From Limonium bicolor (taxonomy: Eukaryota; Streptophyta; Magnoliopsida; Caryophyllales; Plumbaginaceae), in contig CM041777.1 of assembly GCA_023374045.1 (NCBI GenBank), positions 467,819,827 through 467,883,826 of the forward strand: a DNA stretch of 64,000 nt, written 5' to 3'. Below are positions 57,535 to 64,000 of the stretch, in pieces. The notes under the pieces were generated by a model. That model did no database searches. It worked only from the letters and a program-made list of their open reading frames with translations, and was not told the origin of the DNA. The position numbers and the translations under genes are program-made. How positions within the stretch are numbered: the first letter of the stretch is position 1; each line of letters starts with the position of its first letter.

Positions 57535-57731
57535 AGAGATGGAACTTTCATCTTGTATTACTGGAGAGTGGTTACAATGATCGATGAGATTACAGAAGAG
57601 AATATAGAGTAGGCAAATACTTATATTTGCCAAAGGTTTAGCTAATCTACAACAGCCTAATAAATGAGAACTAACAGCTATATTAGATAGTGACAAACGT
57701 CTATTAGCTGTTCAAACTATCATTTTCAACA
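57535..57731 (-). repeat. 5' LTR of Copia B
   Basis: Minus-strand start TGTTGAAAATG at 57731. Same length as the 3' LTR at 38464-38660. Confidence 0.75.
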
Positions 57732-59526
57732 CTGCCTCTAATTCTATCCCCAAATCTCTTATCTAGCACTTGGTGAGTATGACCCCGTTTTTATGAGCTC
57801 TTCTCCGTTTCTGTCACTGGTTGCATGCACAAGCTTTATCACTCCCCCCTCTTTTATGTTCAGGCTTTGTTCAACTTCTCATGGGTTTGGTAAGTATTTC
57901 ATAGTATTGGTTCACAGTTTTTGCTTCATCCTTCTTCGCCAATTTTAGGGTTTATTAGCCCTTGTTGATTCATATTTTATTTCTCTTGCTTAGGTGTTGG
58001 TGCGACCTGATTTTTATTCATATATTCAGCTTCTCTTGTTAGTCGATTCATTCGTCTGAATGATATGGTAATTTCACTTTGCTACTCACATTGGCATGAT
58101 CTGGTAATTTGGTTTGGCTACTGAAATTGGCATCGTCTGGTTATTTTGCTTGGTGAATGATATATCTGTTTTGCTTGGCGCCTGCTAACAATTGTCTGGT
58201 AACTTTGCTTGGCTGTTGAGTAGGCCCTGTTTTGCTTGGTGCCTATTGCTGCAAAAATTTGGTAACTTTGTCTGGCAAATCTACATATAATAATGTCTTT
58301 GTGACATATTGATTGTTCGATTACTGTCAACATTATTGAGTTAGATTGGACTGGTGTGGATTTGATTAATTACCCTATTGGTGTTCATATGAGCTGAATG
58401 TCCCATGTGTTAAAGTACATAAAATGTAGATTATAATGGTCTAATAAGTTTGACTAATTTGGCTTTGGTTAATTACCTTGTTGGTGTTCACCAAGAACTG
58501 AATATCCCTTGTTGAGTTTACAAAAAAATTGCCCATAAACTATGGATTGGTGATGACACCCTGCCGATTTAGTAAGATTACTCTAACCTATAACAACCAC
58601 CTCCACCGTGGTGCTACTCTAATGATCTTGGCCTGATTATAAATTCAAAGAAATAAACCAAAAGTACAAAACGGGTAGTGCTATTGTGGTAGTAATGATA
58701 GTTATAGGATGAGTTTTGTTATTACTTCATAACCAGTTGTTGTGAGTCTACAGTAGTTCACTTAGAGATGAAGAGGAGAAAACTACTATGAGCTGAGTAG
58801 TCCCAAAAATACCCATCCAGTGATGATGAGGACAAAATTACTCTAAGTTGAAAAATATATGTTTGTATGCCTTGACGCCTTGTGACAATCAGAAGACAAC
58901 AAAAGACAACGAGAGACATGTGGAAATCAGACGAGAACAAACAACAACGGTGGACTAGTGGCAATCGGACGAGAGCGAGCAGTGCGCATTACATTATTAG
59001 GATTGTAGTTATTACTGTTGACGCCGCTTAAAAAATTCATTATGTAAATATATACAAGTATTGAGTGTATTAAGACTTTGTATAGATACAATTGTTAAAA
59101 CTTAATAACATAATACTGTTTAGTACATGATTTAATAAAAACATTAAACTATTCAAGGTTATAAAATTGGAACCTTTTTTTTTGCTACATGACTTTGTTA
59201 TTAACTTTAAATTGATAGTTATAGTTATTAATGGTTTTTACACATTAATGTATAGATACAATTGTTGATAGTGGTTAATTTATTATTTTTTAACAAAATA
59301 TTGTTTTAACCTGCAAATTAATATCTATAGTTGTAGTACAAAAAACGATAAATGCACTACACGTAACTAACTTATACGGTAAAAATGCCACACTTTCAAA
59401 CAATAGTTCTTAAAATAGCTACAAGTATGCCAGCACAAAACAACTGTCAGCATATGCTGCAAATATACCTCACAAAACAGCTTTCAACATATGTTGCAAA
59501 ACAGTCATGCAGAACAGGGTGAGGGC
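57732..59526. other. Unassigned region
   Basis: 'ggtaactttgcttggc' type words repeat at 58095-58280. No coding exon, RNA gene or transposon terminus was recognised. Confidence 0.3.
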
Positions 59527-60145
59527 TAGGGATGACAATTTTAAATAGATATCCGCTAACCCAATCCACCCGATTTAAACAAACGAATGAAAACTCAAAA
59601 TAAACGGATGACAGATTGGGTGACAGATGATCGAGTGAAGGATCGGGTCGGGTGACGGATAAAGTTTCCATCCGTCACCTAACCCGATCCGTTTATCACC
59701 CGACTCGTCATCCGTTTATAGTTACACATTGTTTTATTTCAAGTTACCAAACAAACTTTATACAATTTTTTTAGTAAAACTAAAAAATAGTTGTAACATT
59801 ATCATTTACGTTTCATTTTTGTTGTCTCTCTCATACATCACAAAATTACATTTATATTCTTATTGATATTTGTGAAATATTTGATTATGTTGGAGTAAAG
59901 TTTCTTAATACAAAGCAAATTTATCTTTAGCAATACAATGTTTTTTATATTCATTACTATACTAAATAATTATTATTTATGATACAAAAATGATTATCGC
60001 CTGATCCACCTGAATCACCCGCGGATGAAGGGTGGACGGATGAAGAATTAATGGGTGACGGATGGACGAATGATAGATGATATATCCGGATGACGGATGC
60101 GGGTGATGCTTCACCCGACCCGAACCCGATCCATTGACATCCCTA
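59527..60145. mobile_element. hAT-type MITE
   Basis: Begins TAGGGATGACAAT and ends ATTGACATCCCTA, flanked by a perfect 8-base duplication GTGAGGGC (59519-59526 and 60146-60153). Ends carry 'gggtgacggatga' repeats in opposite senses; the middle is AT-rich. 619 bases, no transposase. Confidence 0.92.
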
Positions 60146-60153
60146 GTGAGGGC

Positions 60154-60633
60154 TGAGAGGGGACAATACAAAGAATAAGTAGAACTAGAGATCAAATAAT
60201 CATAGATTGCAATGAGATGTAAATAAATAAAAATTTGAGGGTAGATATTAAGAAACAAAAAGAAACAAGGAGTATAAGAAGATCAAGAGTAAAAAATGAC
60301 AAGGAAAGAGAGGCTAAATTAAGTGAAGAGAAAATAGTAGGAGTTGGAAGTCCGAGTAAATAAAGAAGAAATATAAAGACGGAGTAAGGCTTAATTCTTT
60401 TACTAGTTTATAGAAACGGATTTCTAGAATAAAATTACTTTTTCTCTCTCTATTTGTCATATACATCAATTATCACACCAATTTTCACTTTTTATGTTAC
60501 ATATATTTTTTTATAACTTCAAATGACTACATCAGCTATTTGTTATCAACTTGTAAAAGTATGAAGCCTAAAATAGATAGTCATAAGTGGTGGCGGAAAG
60601 ATCGGGGAAAAGACCATAAATAATGTTATTTAT
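60154..60633. other. Unassigned AT-rich spacer
   Basis: No feature recognised between the MITE and the Gypsy LTR. Confidence 0.3.
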
Positions 60634-62091
60634 TGATAAGTGCGAAACATATAGACTTTTAGGGTTTAATTACCTTATTACTTGCAACACTTTAAAGTAA
60701 TGTTTCCCACTTGCTATGTGAATTCTCTTAGATTTATGTTTTGATATGAACTGATACATTTTATGTATCAAATGCAGAAAAAGGTCTTGGAATCACATAG
60801 TACACTTCACAAGCTTCGCAACGCAACAAACGGGGATCAAATCGGAGCTCAAACGAAGATTTTAGAGGCAAAACAATTATCGTCCGAACCACCGTCCGGA
60901 CAAGCAGGTTCGGACGCACACACATGGAGCGCGCTCCGCACAATGTCGCCATGTCCGAACCAGCTGGTTCGAACAGGTCAAATTTGACAGCATACATAGC
61001 AGAATAGACATAGAATGAAAGGATAAATTAACTTTATCCTTTCACACGCCTAATACACCGACACCCCCTTCATTTCTACCCCATTTTCACTATAAATACA
61101 CCTATTACCCTCCATTAATACATATCTTGTTCCACCCCCAAACTAATGTCATTTTTCCTCCACAAAATCACCATTTCCACTCCAAATATCATACATCTCA
61201 TCTACATAATGTCCACATAAATCCACACATCACCTCATCCCATAAAAACATTCCATTTCCATACCGTTGTTCTGTCCAACCTCTGTCCAAATATTAGCAG
61301 TCATAAAGCAGCTGAATTAATTATCTTTCCCAGATGATTTCTTTTACTTCTTATTCTGTCTTTTTAATTATGTTGGGCTAAGAGGATTTACTCCGGGTGA
61401 AGGTGTAATTATAGTTTGTATATTATGTAATCTATATTTTTACCGGTTTAATTAAATACAGTTTGTTACGATTAAAGCTTATCTCTCGCCTTTTTAATAA
61501 ATTTCATGAATTTATTAAAATGCTTTACAAAGTCTATTTTGATCAGAGCAGTGATAAATAGACAGGTTAATTAATCGATAAATCTGTGGAAAACTTATTT
61601 TGATAAAATAAGTTAGTAATTTCAGATGCAAAATATAATTCCTCGCACTTAATCTGTTTACATGTGTTTTGCTCAAATCTAGATTAGATCGAGCATTTTC
61701 TGGTAAACGAGTCTTTCAAGTCTAGGATTTAGTCTTTAAGATAATAACAGGAATTTTTGCCAAACTATTATAATTAACCGGTAGAGATAGCATAATTAAT
61801 CAGATTATTTAAACCTGAACCCGGAGTCCCGTTTAATTTATCTTCTACTCAGTTAATTTTATATGTTGTTTTACTTTACAAAAACAAGTCAATTATTCCC
61901 CCCTTTTTGTGACAAGCTTAGGTACTATATTATTTCGCTATAAGTCCCACGGTTTGACCCCGGCCGCTTCTGTCTTACTATACTACTGCGACCGGGTTTT
62001 GTTTGCAGCCCGAAGGATATTTGAGTTATTAATTTCTTTCTCAATTGTTTAAAATACACCAGTTCCAACCACTCTCATTTTCCTGTCTGCA
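60634..62091 (+). repeat. 5' LTR of the Athila-like element
   Basis: Start proposed at TGATAAGTGCG (60634), end at CTGCA (62091). A TATA box (CTATAAATAC, 61091) fits the U3/R border. Near 60885-60980 there are inverted GTCCGAACC/GGTTCGGAC words. The left boundary is inferred, since the second LTR is not in the window. Confidence 0.6.
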
Positions 62092-62094
62092 AAA

Positions 62095-62113
62095 TGGCGC
62101 CGTTGCCGGGGAC
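62095..62113 (+). other. Primer-binding site of the Athila-like element
   Basis: TGGCGCCGTTGCCGGGGAC, three bases after the LTR end; the standard site of this Gypsy group. Confidence 0.85.
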
Positions 62114-62279
62114 TTGATTTATTCTAGTCCCTAAGCCCCGGATAATTCACCTGTTATATTATAATATTGTGTTTCTATAATATTTTGTTTTCTTTATTCT
62201 GTTAATATTTTGTTTAAATATTTTGTTTGCTATATTACTTTTGTTTCATAATTCAGTCTTATTTTTATTTTGTCATTTT

Positions 62280-62650
62280 CTTTTGCTATTTTTATTTCTA
62301 CTAATTTTTGTCATTTAATTATTCCAGCAATTTAAATATCGTATTAATTACAGTTATTTATTTTTCCAGTCATTTAAAATTCCTGTCATTTATTTTCCAG
62401 TCATTTAAATTTCCATTGTCCTTTAAATTTTAGTAATTTAAATTTTGTCATTTAATTTCTGTCATTTAAATTTTGTCACTTAAATTCTGTCATTTAATTT
62501 TATGTCATTTAAATTTCAGTCAATTAAATTCCAGTTCTTGATTTAATTGTTATTTAAATTCAGTTCTTTATTTTCTGGTCATTTAAATTACTGTCATTTA
62601 AATTCCCTTGTTATTTAAATTCCCTTGTCATTTAAATTCCAGCATTCTGC
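62280..62650. repeat. GTCATTTAAATT short repeats in the leader
   Basis: About twenty imperfect copies of 'gtcatttaaatt' with period 12 to 20 between the primer-binding site and gag. Confidence 0.75.
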
Positions 62651-62978
62651 CCTTTTTCTTTATTTTAATTTTATTATTTACTTAAACTGCATTTATTTTT
62701 ATTTCTCTTAAGTTTATTTAATTTCTGTTTATTTAATCTGTTAAAAAATAATAGAAAGAAAAAAATATATAAATCTAAAAAAAAGAGATTTCATTAACTG
62801 TTGAGCTGTTTCAAATTCCCAGTTTCTTTTGCTGTTTTGAGTGGTGAATGCCTATTACCAGGTCACACAACCTGCCGATCAATATTAATAATCATACGGT
62901 TAGCTACATCCCTGAGATCGAGAGAACTTTCTACGCACTTTAAGGCAGAAACGATCCCAACAAAACATAACGACCACA

Positions 62979-64000
62979 ATGATAGAGGCTAACCAGGAAG
63001 CAGACATGACATCTTCACCAGCTACAGTTCGTAACATCAATAGGCCATCTAATCAAGGACAACAGCCCGCCATCATCCTTCCCCACCTTACCCAATCCGA
63101 ATACGATGAGTGGCAAAAGTTGAAGCCATATCATCAGATCTGATGTGTAAAGGAGTTAGGCATGTTCGATGGCTCTAGTCCTGACGAAGCTCTGTTGCAT
63201 GTCACCAAGTTTCTGCAGCATGCCAACAGTTTAACCGCAACAAACGCAGTACTCCAGTACGCAAGACTGTCCTTGTTCCCTCACAGCCTGATGGGAAATG
63301 CGAGTAAATGGTACCACAACCTCACACCAAGTACCATTGGTACTTGGGATGATATGGCCACCAAGTTCTACGACAAGTTCCTGCCCCCGAGCCGAACGTT
63401 GGAAATAATTGCTGAGATCTACTATTTCAAGCAGCCAGGGTCGGAAAACATCTGTGAAACTTGGGACTGTTTCAAAGGACTGCTGCTGACGAGTCCTCAC
63501 CATGGTCTCATAAAAGAACAATTATCTCAATTGTTCTACAAAGGCTTAATCAATCAATGCAAAACGATGGTACTGTCTTCCTTAGGTGCCGACATTTTGA
63601 AAAAGCCAGGGGGGCAGTTTCTGAATGGGATAGAATCCCTCTGTGAAGAAATCAGAGACTAGGCCATAGGAGGATCAAGAGGCGGCACTCCAGGCTTATA
63701 CCACGTTGGAGAAAGTGACAACAAGTTCGACCACCTGATGAGAAGCCACGAGCAACTCATGGAGAGCAATGTGCAGCAGGCGACGAAGGTAAGCACCCTG
63801 CAGAAAGTAGTTGAGCATATCGCCATGAACTCCTACCCCCAACAAACAAAGTCGATGACTTCCCGATCATCAACAACCCCTCCAGGCTATGCTCCTCTAT
63901 CCCTATCATCTCCTAATGTTTCTTGTACGCAATGTGGTGGGCCACACGATTATGAAAAATGCCCCCAATTACAAGAATTAAAAGCAGCAGATGAAGCAAA
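62979..64000 (+). pseudogene. Athila-like gag, with two in-frame stops
   Basis: The frame opens at ATG 62979 (M-I-E-A-N-Q-E-A-D). A TGA at 63141 and a TAG at 63660 interrupt an otherwise continuous frame to the window end. The core retrotransposon gag domain (63162-63600) has M-F-D-G-S-S-P-D-E-A-L-L-H-V, F-P-H-S-L-M-G-N-A-S-K-W-Y, W-D-D-M and K-F-Y-D-K-F-L-P-P-S-R. A zinc knuckle C-T-Q-C-G-G-P-H-D-Y-E-K-C is at about 63925-63963. Gag packages the element RNA into cytoplasmic particles. The stops suggest a dead or recently damaged copy. Confidence 0.85.

Larger units (their letters stand above)
38464..57731 (-). mobile_element. Copia element B, the host of a nest of later insertions
   Basis: Two LTRs of 197 bases (38464-38660 and 57535-57731, about 85 percent alike by eye) bound this minus-strand element. 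Order on the minus strand: 5' LTR, primer-binding site at 57523-57512 (TGGTACCAAAGC), gag (57500 to 56643 and 52499 to 52350), reverse transcriptase and RNase H fragments (39535-38820), a purine-rich tract at 38661-38680, 3' LTR. Integrase and most of the reverse transcriptase are lost. It is split by solo LTRs 1 and 3 and by a Sirevirus-like element that itself holds solo LTR 2. Low LTR identity makes it the oldest member of the nest. Confidence 0.75.
60634..64000 (+). mobile_element. Athila-like Ty3/Gypsy retrotransposon, 5' end (runs out of the window)
   Basis: A probable 5' LTR is followed by the primer-binding motif TGGCGCCGTTGCCGGGGAC (62095-62113), a long AT-rich leader and gag. That TGGCGCC-type site and the long leader are typical of the Athila/Tat group. 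Protease, reverse transcriptase and integrase would lie beyond base 64000. Gag holds two stop codons, so this copy is at least partly defective. Confidence 0.8.

Overview
This window is plant nuclear DNA, eudicot-like and AT-rich, made almost entirely of nested transposable elements. Two fragments of host genes survive. The evidence is intron-split coding exons, tRNA-Met primer-binding sites, Copia and Gypsy polyproteins, CACTA, hAT and foldback elements, and a clear plant profilin first exon. I see no bacterial operon, CRISPR array, rRNA or intact tRNA gene. I cannot name the species.

Left part, 1-10.3 kb: the right portion of a degenerate CACTA element (1 to about 3975) keeps a transposase-associated fragment, a spliced Ulp1-like protease fragment and hairpin-forming subterminal repeats. 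It abuts, and seems to have cut, a minus-strand Gypsy remnant (3976-4907). A hAT-type MITE (5252-5763) follows. Two foldback elements (about 6.5-7.6 and 7.85-9.35 kb) share terminal inverted repeats but carry unrelated tandem repeats; one set is rich in the telomere-like motif CCCTAAA.

Genes and the assembly gap, 10-23.6 kb: profilin exon 1 (10289-10414, plus strand) is followed by intron sequence and then a run of exactly 500 N (11560-12059). Beyond it a minus-strand Copia element (12060-16950) starts mid-RNase H. A DRD1/CHR35-like gene follows on the minus strand (20180-23258), with at least four exons in phase. It stops before the SNF2 ATPase domain. The two genes converge on the gap and both are incomplete, so a scaffold join, or a Copia insertion with rearrangement, explains the structure.

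Middle, 25.4-36.6 kb: one LARD-like retrotransposon on the minus strand. It has two 4.0 kb LTRs (25427-29430 and 32523-36559) and a 3.1 kb non-coding interior with a primer-binding site and polypurine tract. Each LTR carries the same tRNA-derived SINE-like insert. hAT-type MITEs lie next to both ends.

Right part, 38.4-57.7 kb: a transposon nest. The host is an old minus-strand Copia element with 197-base LTRs (38464-38660 and 57535-57731). Inside it lie a plus-strand Sirevirus-like Copia (43660-52347) and three plus-strand solo LTRs of about 4 kb (39719-43648, 44228-48435, 52500-56642). The solo LTRs have the same terminal sequences as the LARD. Two of the three have perfect 5-base target duplications.

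End, 57.7-64 kb: unassigned DNA, a hAT MITE with a perfect 8-base duplication (59527-60145), and the 5' end of an Athila-like Gypsy element (about 60634 to beyond 64000) with LTR, primer-binding site and gag broken by two stop codons.

I found no new enzymatic system. The signals most worth checking are the foldback family with exchangeable satellites, three conserved donor-like sites in the solo LTR leaders, the SINE-in-LTR arrangement, and the truncated RNA-directed DNA methylation gene beside the TE cluster.
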